From Stentor roeselii (Eukaryota; Ciliophora; Heterotrichea; Heterotrichida; Stentoridae), in assembly GCA_006503475.1 (NCBI GenBank), contig RSEH01000206.1:23875-87874 (forward strand): a stretch of 64,000 nucleotides of DNA, written 5' to 3'. Under the pieces are notes generated by a model that ran no database searches, was not told where the DNA came from, and was given only the letters and a program-made list of their open reading frames with translations. Shown here one piece after another: positions 29,521-38,847 of the stretch; the stretch's first letter is position 1; each line of letters opens with the position of its first letter. The translations under genes were made by a program, and so were the position numbers.

Positions 29521-30963
29521 TCATTTTGTGTTATTCATCATGACTTCAATAAACTCCATATAATCAATTTTCCCATCGCGATTCTTATCAACAGCATCAA
29601 TCATATTCTGTATCTCATTAAGCCTAATCGCGACCTCTCCAGTGCTAAAAACATGTTTAAGTTCATTAACAGTAATAAACCCGTCTCGATCCTACCTAAA
29701 CCTTACCTCATCATAAAACTCAAAAGCACTCTTCAAAATCCCAACATCAACATAAGCCTGTCCCGAAACACAAGCACTAATAAACTCAGTATAATCAATT
29801 TTCCCATTATGATTCATATCCATAACCTTCCACAAATTATCCAAATCACTTCTTTCCAATTTTCTCTGCATCCCTTCAAAAGCCCTATCAAATTCCGCTC
29901 GACTAATACTTCCATTTCCATCTTTATCAATAGAAACAAAAACATCTTTCAACAAATTAATTTCCTTTTCAGTTAACCGAGAAGCGATGTACATTAAAGT
30001 CGCTCTTTTAAACTTAGAGAAATTCATAAAATTGCTGATATCATCAAAAGTCTCTGAAGGCAAAGGACATTCAGGTACAGGGGACAAGACCTGAATCCAG
30101 GGGTGTTCAAAGGCTTGTTGAGCGGTGAGTCTCATTGCAGGGTCGTTGACGAGAAGACGTGAAATTAGGTCTTTTGCCATTTTTGATACTTTTTGAAAGG
30201 CTTTGCCCCTCAAGGAGTAGCTTCCGTTGTAGACCTTCATGAGGACTTCTTGGTTGTTTTTGCCTGTGAAAGGAGGTGAACCGGAGAGCATTGTGTACAT
30301 AATGATGCCGAGTGACCAGCAGTCGCATGTTAAGGAGTAACAACCGGAAAGCACCTCAGGAGCGACGTAATAAGCAGTGCCGCAGATTCTGTTTAAAGCT
30401 TGTTGCTCGGTGATAAATGCTGCCAACCCGAAATCTATTATTTTTATGTCGCTCTCGTCTGAAGTGTCTACCATCAAACAGTTCTCTGGCTTTAGATCTC
30501 GATGGCAGAGACCGTTTGAATGGCAGTACATCACTGCACTTATTAGCTTTCGCATTATGAATGCGGCTTTTAGCTCTGAGAAATTACGCTCTTGAGATAA
30601 TTTTTGGAATAGCTCTCCTCCTTCGCAGAACTCTAAGACTAGGTAACATAGCCTGTCAGTTTCAAAATACTCAAGAAGTTTGACAATATTCGGGTGATCC
30701 AAAAACTGCAAAACTTCCAATTCCTGCTTAAAAGTATGAGATTCAACCACTCGATTTTTCTGAATAATTTTGACCGCAACCAAGCGATTCGAGTTTTTTT
30801 CACGTGCCTTGAGGACAGTTCCATAAGTCCCCTTTCCGATTTCCCCTTCAAAAGTATAGCAATTTTCGATAGGATCTTTCCTAGAGTTGAGAAACCACTG
30901 CTTTCTGAGTTCAATGGAAGCATAAACCTCAGCCATTTGTGGATTAATATTCAATAAAACCAA
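29521..30963 (-). CDS. Calcium-dependent protein kinase (CDPK)
   Basis: A plant/alveolate-type CDPK of 475 aa once a 15-nt intron (29692-29706) is removed; exons are 30963-29707 and 29691-29521, ending in TGA. The kinase domain (about 35-290) has IGKGTYGTVLKA, AVKIIQKN, LCHRDLKPEN, DFGLAAF and GTAYYVAPEVL. A junction region and four EF hands follow; clear loops include DKDGNGSISRAEF, DMNHNGKIDYTEF, DRDGFITVNEL and DKNRDGKIDYMEF. The last two EF-hand loops depend on the intron being spliced out; without it the protein stops just before the third. The start could also be the internal Met 10 (MAEVYASI). Confidence 0.93.
29692..29706 (-). other. 15-nt intron of CDPK
   Basis: On minus gtaaggtttaggtag; its removal joins TAT GAT GAG to GAT CGA GAC and restores EF hands 3 and 4. 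Adenine at position 10. Confidence 0.93.
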
Positions 30964-31060
30964 GTTAGTATTAATATTCTAAAAAAGTTATTCTTCAAGC
31001 AGTAAAGTCCTCAGACAGTCCGAATCAATTTTTCCTGAAGATCAGTTTTTAATTAAATAA

Positions 31061-31552
31061 ATGCGAAGAGCGATAATTCCTGAACTAAACAACAAGTTGT
31101 TTAACACCCTGCGATTTATCAGACAACTGGAGGAATCTTCACAGCTGGTTGACTCTTACACTGGAGGACTTCAAATGATTTTTTCAAATGGCAACGAAAG
31201 ACTCATTCCTTTTCAAGTAGAAGAAGCGAATGAGCAACACCCTGAGCCTCATCATTTCAGCTTTGCCAATGAATCTGACATAGAAAATCCTCAGATTTAT
31301 GCGGAATCAGGAATGATTTCTGAGGAAGATAAAAATATTGATGACTTTCCAGTGATTAAAGGTATTGAAAACTACTCAACTGTCGTATATCGAAAAAATC
31401 AGACAAACTTAACATGTTCAATCTGTTTAGAAGATTTCATCGAAGGTGGTGAAGTGATTCGATTAGAATGTTTCCACGTCTTCCACAATAACTGCATCCG
31501 TGACTGGGCCAAGTCCAGTGAAATCTGTCCTGAATGTCGACGAGAAATTTAA
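31061..31552 (+). CDS. RING-H2 finger protein (probable E3 ligase)
   Basis: 163 aa. The C-terminal RING-H2 finger (about 120-160) reads CSICLEDF, then CFHVFHNNCIRDW, then CPEC, so all eight metal ligands are present. The N-terminal part is acidic and has no recognised domain or membrane segment. Likely a small cytosolic ubiquitin ligase; target unknown. The divergent CDPK start lies 97 nt away and the convergent B-box-like gene stops 26 nt beyond. Confidence 0.85.
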   Translation: MRRAIIPELNNKLFNTLRFIRQLEESSQLVDSYTGGLQMIFSNGNERLIPFQVEEANEQHPEPHHFSFANESDIENPQIYAESGMISEEDKNIDDFPVIKGIENYSTVVYRKNQTNLTCSICLEDFIEGGEVIRLECFHVFHNNCIRDWAKSSEICPECRREI

Positions 31553-31578
31553 AGATTTTCGATAAATACTTAAAATAA

Positions 31579-32190
31579 TCAATCCTTTACCTCTTCATCT
31601 AATCCAAAAATCAACTTGGCAATATAGTCATTTTTCAGATAAACCCTTTCAGTCACTATCCGAATGTAGTTGATTTCTTCCCACAATAAGAACTTCGTAG
31701 TCGTCGTCAATCCCAAAGCGTCAGTCATTCCGTTCAAGGTTTTCAGGTCCCAACTGAGAACATCGCGAATTGTAATGTTTCGCGTTTTCAGCCTTTGGAC
31801 CAAACTTGAGTCGCACTGGGCTCGCGACATGAGAAGCTCGAGAGGGTGAAGCAGGTCTTCGTAGTTTGGTGAATAATTATAACGAACTTCTATTTTGTGC
31901 ACTGTTCCGTGAAGGTCTAAGAGATGAGTGTCTAAACAGTATAAACAGTAGTTTTTACCTGTGCACCCACACATTACTTTTGCTTGAGCCAAACAACTTA
32001 GACCGTCACATTTCACGTAACCGATTGATGAGGGTATCGACTTTTCTTGCTGGATTCGCTTTGTGTTGTGAAAACCTGGAAGTGAGGTGTGGAATGAAAG
32101 GTGACTCATGCATATTAGAACTTTTGGAGATGAACACTCGCAGATTACTGTCGGCTTTTTTTGACAGTCGGGGAAGTAACATGAACTCAT
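31579..32190 (-). CDS. B-box-like double zinc-finger protein with helical C-terminus
   Basis: 203 aa. Two similar Cys/His clusters occupy about residues 4-95: CYFPDCQKK...CECS...CMSHLSFH, then CDGLSCLAQAKVMCGC...CLYCLDTHLLDLH. The spacing resembles B-box fingers. The segment after about residue 125 (ITIRDVLSWDLKTLNGMTDALG) has the look of a SAM-type helical domain, by eye only. No RING or ligase motif. It begins 9 nt after the phosphodiesterase stop on the same strand. Function unknown. Confidence 0.68.
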   Translation of the reverse strand: MSSCYFPDCQKKPTVICECSSPKVLICMSHLSFHTSLPGFHNTKRIQQEKSIPSSIGYVKCDGLSCLAQAKVMCGCTGKNYCLYCLDTHLLDLHGTVHKIEVRYNYSPNYEDLLHPLELLMSRAQCDSSLVQRLKTRNITIRDVLSWDLKTLNGMTDALGLTTTTKFLLWEEINYIRIVTERVYLKNDYIAKLIFGLDEEVKD

Positions 32191-32199
32191 TATAGGGGG

Positions 32200-34218
32200 C
32201 TACACATTAGAATTATTATTTTTTTCATTTAATCCACTTTTTTCCTTTTCATCCTCCAAAAAGCTTTTACGTCTCGAGGAAGACTTATAACTATCCCAGA
32301 ACAGTTGATTAGCCAGAAGTTGCTGAACACATTTTTCATCAATAACAGAAGAAGCAAGTACCACATTCAAAGTAGAAAACAAAGGAAAAACGATATTTTT
32401 AATAAAACCCGACTGAGACTTTCCAATATCCGTAGTTTCTCGATCACAGTACATCGAAACAGGAAGACCAAGTTGTTTTTCAAGGTCTCCCTGTTCATAA
32501 AACTCCTGAATAACAAGTCCACACCACTTTTCATGCAACTCAATAGATTTCGCGGCATGTCCAATATCAGCAGCCTTAATAATAAGTTTAAACAAATCAG
32601 CTCTAGTTTCCGCATCATCAAAATTATGATGTTCCGCACTAAGATACTTCGCTTTAAAAATCCCCAAAAGTTCAAAATGTTTTCCCATATCAGTCGCAAG
32701 TATCATATCAATAATATCCTTCCTCATAATAGCAAACTTTTCATCATTAAGTGAAACAAGTAAATTATTATCAGGTTTCTGCAGAATTTGAAAGAGTTTC
32801 GACGAGTGCATCATTTCTAAAACGCTCATATCATTATAAGTTATCGCGATTTCATCTCTGCTCATCACGATAAACCTGTTATTCTTACCCGGGTGGCCCA
32901 GGTCATGAGCGAGGGCCGAGATGATATTTGCCAGGAGCTCTAAAGACGTGAGACTTTCAATCAAACCTGAAGATTCAAGCAAAAAGACCGAAGAACACAT
33001 CACGTCTGCCGCATGGATCGAGTTGTGATAAGGATTTTTCAAGTAGGCACTTTCCATTTCTAGCAAAAAAGCATTCAACCTTCCTTCCGGGATCTGAAAA
33101 GCCTCGTCAAGACCAAAGCGTTTTATTGAATAAGACCCGATTACTTGTAAAGGAAGGTCATTTGTGCAGTTTGAAATGAAAAAAGTGTTGAAGTTCCAGT
33201 CTTTCCCGATATTTTTTAAGATTCCTAAAAGTTCTGACATACCGTAAGATGTTTCTCGGTCTTTTGGAAGGGGAAAGTCGAGTTTCGAGGTCCTTCTGCT
33301 GGAGACGTAGCTTTCGAAACAGGCCTGTTCGATGAAAATCTTGTCTTGTGCGTCGATGTCCTTCAGCACTGAGCTCATGTTTGCAGAGTAGATGTTCGGA
33401 GTTTGTCTCAAGGCTTTGTTTACCAGTTGAAGTTGACTGATGATTTTATTGAAATTGTTCGGGTTTTCATCGTTTTCGTGAATTTCTTGCATCTTGTGAA
33501 GGATTCCGTCTAGATTTGAAAGAATGTCTTCTACTCCTGTCGTAACTGGACCTGTTTGAACAGGTTTCGTCTTTGAAACTACTGTCTTTGAGTACAGTGC
33601 TCCGGTGGATAAGTAGATAAACAACAGGAAAAAGTGGAAAATTACTGAAAGTTTAGAAGTTTCGTTTGAAGATTGAATTATCGTCAGGATAAAAGACGTA
33701 GAACCCAACATTGTCATTACTGCAAAAGTCTTTAAAGTGCTTGACAAGTACCGATAACTCAAAGCTGCAAACAACACTAAAACCTGCAAACTAGAAAGAC
33801 TCGATTTCAAGTCCTTATAAAAAAGTCCAAAAACTGTTCTAGGGTCAAGCAACACAATCAAAAAAGCAGAGAAAAAAATCAAAGAAGTTCTATTAAAAAT
33901 TCGAGAAAGTCTTGAAAACGATTCATGTTCTTCTGATAAAATACACATCGAGCTGAAAAGCAAAACAAAAAGCAAAAGAACAGTCGTCGTGATCAAACAA
34001 GGCGAAAAGTTCATATCAAGTCCCATATAAACCAAACTATTCGAAAAGCTTAAAAACAAAATCAGGTAAAACTTCAAGTAAAAGTTTCTTCCAGGCTCAA
34101 GTAAAGCTTGAGGCTTCTGATTTTCTCTTGGTTTTAAACTTTTCTGAGGTTCTGAAAAGTGCTCAAAGTCGATAAAGCTGGTATGTTGAGACGTGTCCTG
34201 AATTTTCTGAGGGTTCAT
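32200..34218 (-). CDS. Membrane-bound 3',5'-cyclic nucleotide phosphodiesterase
   Basis: Class I PDE of 672 aa. About six hydrophobic helices lie within residues 48-215, followed by a linker and an HD-type catalytic domain (about 360-620). The metal-binding residues are visible in HNSIHAADV, AHDLGHPG and IIKAADIGHAAK. The helix-plus-catalytic layout is common in alveolate PDEs. It would hydrolyse cGMP and/or cAMP; with a guanylyl cyclase and PKG in the same window, cGMP is plausible but not shown by sequence. The upstream membrane RING gene stops 11 nt before its start. Confidence 0.9.
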   Translation of the reverse strand: MNPQKIQDTSQHTSFIDFEHFSEPQKSLKPRENQKPQALLEPGRNFYLKFYLILFLSFSNSLVYMGLDMNFSPCLITTTVLLLFVLLFSSMCILSEEHESFSRLSRIFNRTSLIFFSAFLIVLLDPRTVFGLFYKDLKSSLSSLQVLVLFAALSYRYLSSTLKTFAVMTMLGSTSFILTIIQSSNETSKLSVIFHFFLLFIYLSTGALYSKTVVSKTKPVQTGPVTTGVEDILSNLDGILHKMQEIHENDENPNNFNKIISQLQLVNKALRQTPNIYSANMSSVLKDIDAQDKIFIEQACFESYVSSRRTSKLDFPLPKDRETSYGMSELLGILKNIGKDWNFNTFFISNCTNDLPLQVIGSYSIKRFGLDEAFQIPEGRLNAFLLEMESAYLKNPYHNSIHAADVMCSSVFLLESSGLIESLTSLELLANIISALAHDLGHPGKNNRFIVMSRDEIAITYNDMSVLEMMHSSKLFQILQKPDNNLLVSLNDEKFAIMRKDIIDMILATDMGKHFELLGIFKAKYLSAEHHNFDDAETRADLFKLIIKAADIGHAAKSIELHEKWCGLVIQEFYEQGDLEKQLGLPVSMYCDRETTDIGKSQSGFIKNIVFPLFSTLNVVLASSVIDEKCVQQLLANQLFWDSYKSSSRRKSFLEDEKEKSGLNEKNNNSNV

Positions 34219-34229
34219 TTATTAAATAA

Positions 34230-35352
34230 CTACTTCTGGTTCGACTGGTCCAGAAAACTCGAGTCAGACACCAAAGGAAAAAGATTAGTCTTACAAACTG
34301 GGCAAAAGGGAATATTCAAGTTGTTTCTCACCCAGTTTTCAATGCAACTCGTGTGAAAAATATGCTTACAAGGCGTTTTTCTCACAAGTCCATCAACAAT
34401 AAATCTGTTTAAAACTCACTCATCAAAGCAAATAGGACAAGCAGGTTCTCCAACTTCTTGAAGACTTTTCTCGTACTTGATAACAGGGAGAACTTGATTT
34501 AAATTTTCATCTGAGATCTGAATTAAAGAGTTTTCTGGAATCACTTGATAAATCCTTGAACGTGCTTGGGTCCTTCTTCGGTTTCGCAGTCTCCAGGCTC
34601 TTGAGAACTTGAAACAGCAGAAGACGCAGCAGGAGCAACAAAGAAATAAAACAACTGAGACTGTGATGATCGCGACGATGCTTTCAATGTTAAGTTCACT
34701 TTTCTGACTTCCACATTTCCAAGAGATTTCAAGGTTTCCGTAGTAGTTTTGATTAGTTCCAGTGAAATAAACAATGTTCAAAAAATCGTCTTTCATCCAG
34801 ACCCCTTTTTTCCAGTTATTTTTTAAAGACTCGCCTTTATACTGGGAAAAGTCGTTGATTGAGGATGGAAGACGATAAGAAAGAACCAGAAGAGACCCGG
34901 CAGGCTGTTTAAAGAATACAAATGAACGTTTTATTTGGAGAAAAAGTGAAAGATCTGTCGAAGTTGAAAGAGCCTCACGCATGTCTAACACCCACTCGCA
35001 TAAACAACCGCCTGGCATCGGCTGGGACAAGCTGAAAAGACCTGAGCTTGACTTCGTCATTTGCACTCGGCAGACCTCAGTTTTAAATGAACAGTCTGGA
35101 AAGGAAGAGACCTCCGAGCAGAGCACTGAAGAGTTCCCTTCAAGACAGGAACTACAGGAATTATCGCAGGTTAAGTCTGATTCTAAACAAATAGAATTTT
35201 TGCAGATGTTGCTGAGTTTTTATTACTGGAGCCATAGTTCTTCACCTTTGAAACACTTCGTGCAAGGCTGGGAACAAGAAAGAGTTTGATGGATTATAAG
35301 GAACAAATGGATCAGCTTTATTATACTTAAGATAAATTGAATTGAGATTCAT
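34230..35352 (-). CDS. Single-pass membrane RING-H2 protein with Cys-rich ectodomain; start disrupted
   Basis: Two 15-nt introns (35212-35226, 34405-34419) join exons into a Cys-rich segment (CTKCFKGEELWLHNICKNS, CDNSCSSC), a luminal domain, a transmembrane helix (ESIVAIITVSVVLFLCC) and a RING-H2 finger completed across the second intron (CPICFDE, then CKHIFHTSC...CPVC). It ends in TAG at 34230-34232. The architecture suggests a membrane ubiquitin ligase. The N-terminus is a problem: the hydrophobic signal-like stretch (LIHLFLIIH) is open from 35348 but has no in-frame ATG. The ATG at 35350-35352 is one base out of frame. Exon 3 and the RING are secure; the start is uncertain. Confidence 0.72.
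34405..34419 (-). other. 15-nt intron completing the RING-H2 finger
   Basis: On minus gtgagttttaaacag; its removal joins GAT GA to A TTT ATT and supplies the second half of the RING. Adenine at position 10. Confidence 0.92.
35212..35226 (-). other. 15-nt intron in the Cys-rich ectodomain
   Basis: On minus gtaataaaaactcag; it contains an in-frame TAA, and its removal joins CTC CA to C AAC ATC. Adenine at position 10. Confidence 0.88.
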
Positions 35353-35374
35353 CTTTGAGGTTTATATAGAGTAA

Positions 35375-36619
35375 ATGGAAGGAAATCATTTGGAAAATCT
35401 TGGAATTCATGAAATTTTAGAAGTATTCGCTCGTGGAAATAAAGTGGCTGGAGAGGAAAGTGAAGTCATTGTAAAAACTTTTGAAAATTTTGCAGTAAAG
35501 CTTACAAAAAAACAACATAATTACCAATATGATTTTTTAACAAATTATAGGAAAATTAACTTTCCTAATGTTATTAAAATATACAATGTTGTTGAACTGG
35601 AAAATTGTTTTTATACGAAAATGGAAAAACTTTCAGAAGTTTCTCAAGGATTTAAGTCGTATAATGAAGCTTTTCGATTTTTAAAAGATTGTATCAATGG
35701 ATTGTTTGATTTACAGAAAAATGAAATCGCTCATAATGATATAAAAAATAAAAATATTATGAAAACAGATGACGGTGTGTTTAAAATCATCGATTTGGAT
35801 TATATTACAGTTGACAAGCACGACAAAAACGGTTTTAAAAATTCAAATTCAAATATTTTTACTGGAACTCCTGGATATTATAGTCCTGAACGTTTGAAAC
35901 AGAGTGAATTATATAATTTAGGCATAGAATTTAAGATAAATGCATATAAAAGTGATGTATATTCACTCGGAATCAGTTTTTTGAATCTTTTATTCTTTAC
36001 TTTTAATGGATATTATTGTAATTTACCTCTAGATAATCAAAATATTGAGGATCTGATTAATAATTTACCAGAGCCTTACAGTAATTTTAGGGAAATCATT
36101 ACAGAAATGTTGAATGATAATCCTGATCAAAGAGTAGATGCCATAGATCTCTATTATCAATTCCATGAAAAATTTGAAACTTGTCAGAAACTCTCAGGCT
36201 CCTGCTTTCTATGTAAATCTGAAAATACCCCTGAAAATGATTTATTTATTCTAGAAAATCGAGGAGTCTGCTGCAGAGACTGCATAAAAATAGTCCATTA
36301 TCAATTTAAAAAGTAATAAAAATCTAGGAACGAGCTGTACTAAACACTTAGTGAATGCTCTGAATGTTCTAACATAAACTGTGCTCATCTCTTTTGCTTC
36401 ATCTGCAAGTCATTAACCCACAACAGTTCCTGTGCTGAGCAAGAAGGAAGATCAATGATGAAAATCAAATGTCTTCAAAAGAACTGCACATCTTACCTCC
36501 TTCCAACAATCTCTTACTTCAAAAAATGTGAGGAAGACCACTACACCTGCATCGTCTGTTTCGGGGGTCTATGGCTTTCTCATGAAGTCTGCTCAAAATT
36601 CTATTCACTCGGTTATTAA
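35375..36619 (+). CDS. Divergent protein kinase fused to Cys-rich IBR-like zinc module
   Basis: Three exons (35375-36312, 36328-36336, 36352-36619) join to 404 aa ending in TAA. Residues about 15-270 are a divergent kinase: FAVKL lysine, IAHNDIKNKNI (HND instead of HRD, Asp kept), IIDLDYI (DLD instead of DFG), GTPGYYSPERL. After residue 275 comes a zinc-ligand-rich region: CFLCKSE, CCRDC, CSEC, then CAHLFCFICKSLTHNSSC and later CIVCFGGLWLSHEVC, whose spacing resembles IBR fingers of RBR ubiquitin ligases. The middle exon is only 9 nt. The divergent membrane RING gene's ATG lies 22 nt upstream. Catalytic activity of either half is unproven. Confidence 0.78.
36313..36327 (+). other. 15-nt intron 1 of kinase-IBR gene
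   Basis: gtaataaaaatctag; removes an in-frame TAA. Followed by a 9-nt exon (36328-36336). Adenine at position 10. Confidence 0.9.
36337..36351 (+). other. 15-nt intron 2 of kinase-IBR gene
   Basis: gtactaaacacttag; removes an in-frame TAA and joins GAG CT to T GAA TGC, opening the Cys-rich exon. Adenine at position 10. Confidence 0.9.
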
Positions 36620-36639
36620 CTATTCAAGACTTATTATTC

Positions 36640-38595
36640 TTATTTTTTTACCCCCCTTCCTCGACGATTATAAGCAGAATATTCTTGTCTCTGATTTTCG
36701 CTTAATCTTTGACGAATGGCCTCGACTTGATGTTTTTCTATGAAATTTTCAGAGATATTTGCAACGGTTTTCCAAAAATTGATTTTTTCCTGGAAGTTCG
36801 AGTTTTCTTTTAAGAGGTTTAATATTTCTAGGTACAAAGTCTTTTTGAAACCTGGATATCTTGATAGTCCTTTCAGGGAATTTAAAAGGTTGTTAGGGTC
36901 TTCTTCTGGAGAGTTTAGAGATTCGAGTAAAAGTTTGATGATGAGGTTTTTGATTTCTTGTTCTGGCTTTGAAGTGGACTCGGGTTCTGGAATGTTGGAA
37001 GACTGGGGCGCTTGGTGGTCAGAGATCAGGTCTTCGTCTTCATAGGACTTTGGCTTGATTTTTATTTGAAGAGCGGTTGAAGTAGATGGTAGTTCAGGTT
37101 TTGATTTACTTTCTTCTTTTTCTGGAGGTTTTGTATTGTTTTCGTCGTTTATTGAAGGATTTAGGTTTATTTCTTGTTTTTCTAAAGGTTTTGAATTGTT
37201 TTCTTCTTTTTCAGGGGATTTTTCTTTGGTTTCATGAGTTTTTTCGTGGGTGTTGGGAAGGTTTGAGTATGGGTTAGTTTCACCAGACTTTTTTACATAT
37301 TTTTTACCTTTGTACTCAACAGTGTCAAAAAATCTTTCTTTTTCATGTGGTTTTGAGCCTTTAAAGCCACTCTTTCTGCTTTCTTTTGACTCTTCATAGT
37401 TTCTGTTCTCTGCTGACTGCTTGTGCTGCTTGAAACTGTTTTCAAGTCCCAGTTTTCCATACCTAAAAGTATCAAAAAAAGATTCAGTTGACTTTTCGTC
37501 TTGAGTAATCGGTTCATCTGTGTAAGGTTTTTGGACTACTTTGATAAGACTTGCCTTTGGAGTCTGTTTCGAGTCATCTTTTTCCACTTTTTCAACATTT
37601 GAGTCATCTTTTTTGGCTTTTTCAACATTCAAGTCATCTTTTTTCACTTTTTCAACATTCAAGTCATCTTTTTTCTCTTTTTCAAAATTCGACTCATCTT
37701 TTTTCACTTTTTCGACATTCAAGTCAGGCATTTTTACCTGACTTAGCTGTCCTGGCTTGATATAAACCGTGTTTGGGTCTTCAGATCTCGAGCTTTCTAA
37801 AGGATTTTTATTTTTCAGCTGAGAATCTATCAGCAGCGAGCCAAAAGAATATCTAGAAAGCTCAGAATTCACTTGATTCACTTCTGTCTCAGGAAAAACC
37901 TTCGAGTTTCTCACTAAGATCTCAGAAATCCTCGTCAAATCTTCATTTTTATGGTGTTTCGCATAGCTTTGTACCTTAAACAGCAAAAAATTAGCCAAAT
38001 TTCTCATATCTTGTGTGAATCCTTGTTCTAAAACACTACAAGTTGCCTCTAAAACTTCACAAAACTCATTCAAATCAGCTAAATAATGAATTTTCGACAA
38101 TTCATCAATTTTTCGCACCAGGTTATCACTGACACTTGCCAAAAAACACTTAAGCAGAGGTCTGTTCTTCATGATTGCCTTAAGCATGATAGCGAATATG
38201 TCGTTTTCACAGAAGAGACTGACAAACTCCTGAGCGGTCTTCGAAAACTCCTGCGAAAAGACTTCGATTTGGGAAATCGTGAACTTGAGCTCACTGATGT
38301 ACTTGCAGAATTTGCAGAAAAGTTCAGAAATGTAAGAAATCGTAGTATTATAGATTTTCAGGTAGTTTTGAGACTCTTGTAAAAATTTTAAGATACCTGC
38401 GGTTTGGATGTCTTCTCGTTTCAAGGAGATGATTGTGAAGAGTGTCTCGAGAAGGTCGAATTCGTTGCTGATGTCGCTTTGATTGCATGAAAAAACTAAC
38501 CCGATTACGAATGAGTTCAACTCTTGACTTCCGCCTTTGATTGAATCTAAAAAGGAGGATTTGCTGGATATATAGAGATGCAGAGAAGTATCCAT
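36640..38595 (-). CDS. Hypothetical 651-aa protein, helical N-terminus and charged repeats
   Basis: Residues 1-260 look all-helical and hydrophobic/acidic with many Cys and Phe, like a helical-repeat domain. Residues about 285-345 hold five tandem 10-residue repeats (type DDLNVEKVKK). The middle (350-510) is Lys/Glu/Ser-rich and probably disordered, and the last 120 residues are helical again, ending YNRRGRGVKK. No family recognised; an RNA-binding or scaffolding role would be guesswork. The stop is 20 nt from the convergent kinase-IBR stop. Confidence 0.75.
   Translation of the reverse strand: MDTSLHLYISSKSSFLDSIKGGSQELNSFVIGLVFSCNQSDISNEFDLLETLFTIISLKREDIQTAGILKFLQESQNYLKIYNTTISYISELFCKFCKYISELKFTISQIEVFSQEFSKTAQEFVSLFCENDIFAIMLKAIMKNRPLLKCFLASVSDNLVRKIDELSKIHYLADLNEFCEVLEATCSVLEQGFTQDMRNLANFLLFKVQSYAKHHKNEDLTRISEILVRNSKVFPETEVNQVNSELSRYSFGSLLIDSQLKNKNPLESSRSEDPNTVYIKPGQLSQVKMPDLNVEKVKKDESNFEKEKKDDLNVEKVKKDDLNVEKAKKDDSNVEKVEKDDSKQTPKASLIKVVQKPYTDEPITQDEKSTESFFDTFRYGKLGLENSFKQHKQSAENRNYEESKESRKSGFKGSKPHEKERFFDTVEYKGKKYVKKSGETNPYSNLPNTHEKTHETKEKSPEKEENNSKPLEKQEINLNPSINDENNTKPPEKEESKSKPELPSTSTALQIKIKPKSYEDEDLISDHQAPQSSNIPEPESTSKPEQEIKNLIIKLLLESLNSPEEDPNNLLNSLKGLSRYPGFKKTLYLEILNLLKENSNFQEKINFWKTVANISENFIEKHQVEAIRQRLSENQRQEYSAYNRRGRGVKK
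37571..37720 (-). repeat. Five tandem 30-nt coding repeats
   Basis: Five 30-nt units in phase with codons encode variants of DDLNVEKVKK inside the hypothetical gene at 36640-38595. The units differ at several bases, so the array is not a recent duplication of one copy throughout. Confidence 0.85.
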
Positions 38596-38847
38596 TTATA
38601 TGAGTTTGGCATGAATGATGGGATCTTTGAGATAGCTGGGTGTTAAATTTAAAGGGGATTATTTTTTTATAATTTTTGTGAGGAGTATTTTAGGATTTTG
38701 CTTTTGTGAAGAGAAGAATTTGATTTGGATTATGTGAGATTTATGAGATTTAGATTAGGATGAATCTTTAGTTGGGTTCGTATTTGAAATATTGGCAGGG
38801 GTTTTTTATTAAAACTTCTTCCATATTAAATTTGCATTTTCACAACG

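Noticed and set aside
34416-35126. Gene start at the GTG at 35126
   Set aside because: The frame continues upstream across a 15-nt intron into a Cys-rich region and signal-like leader; GTG is only an in-frame Val.
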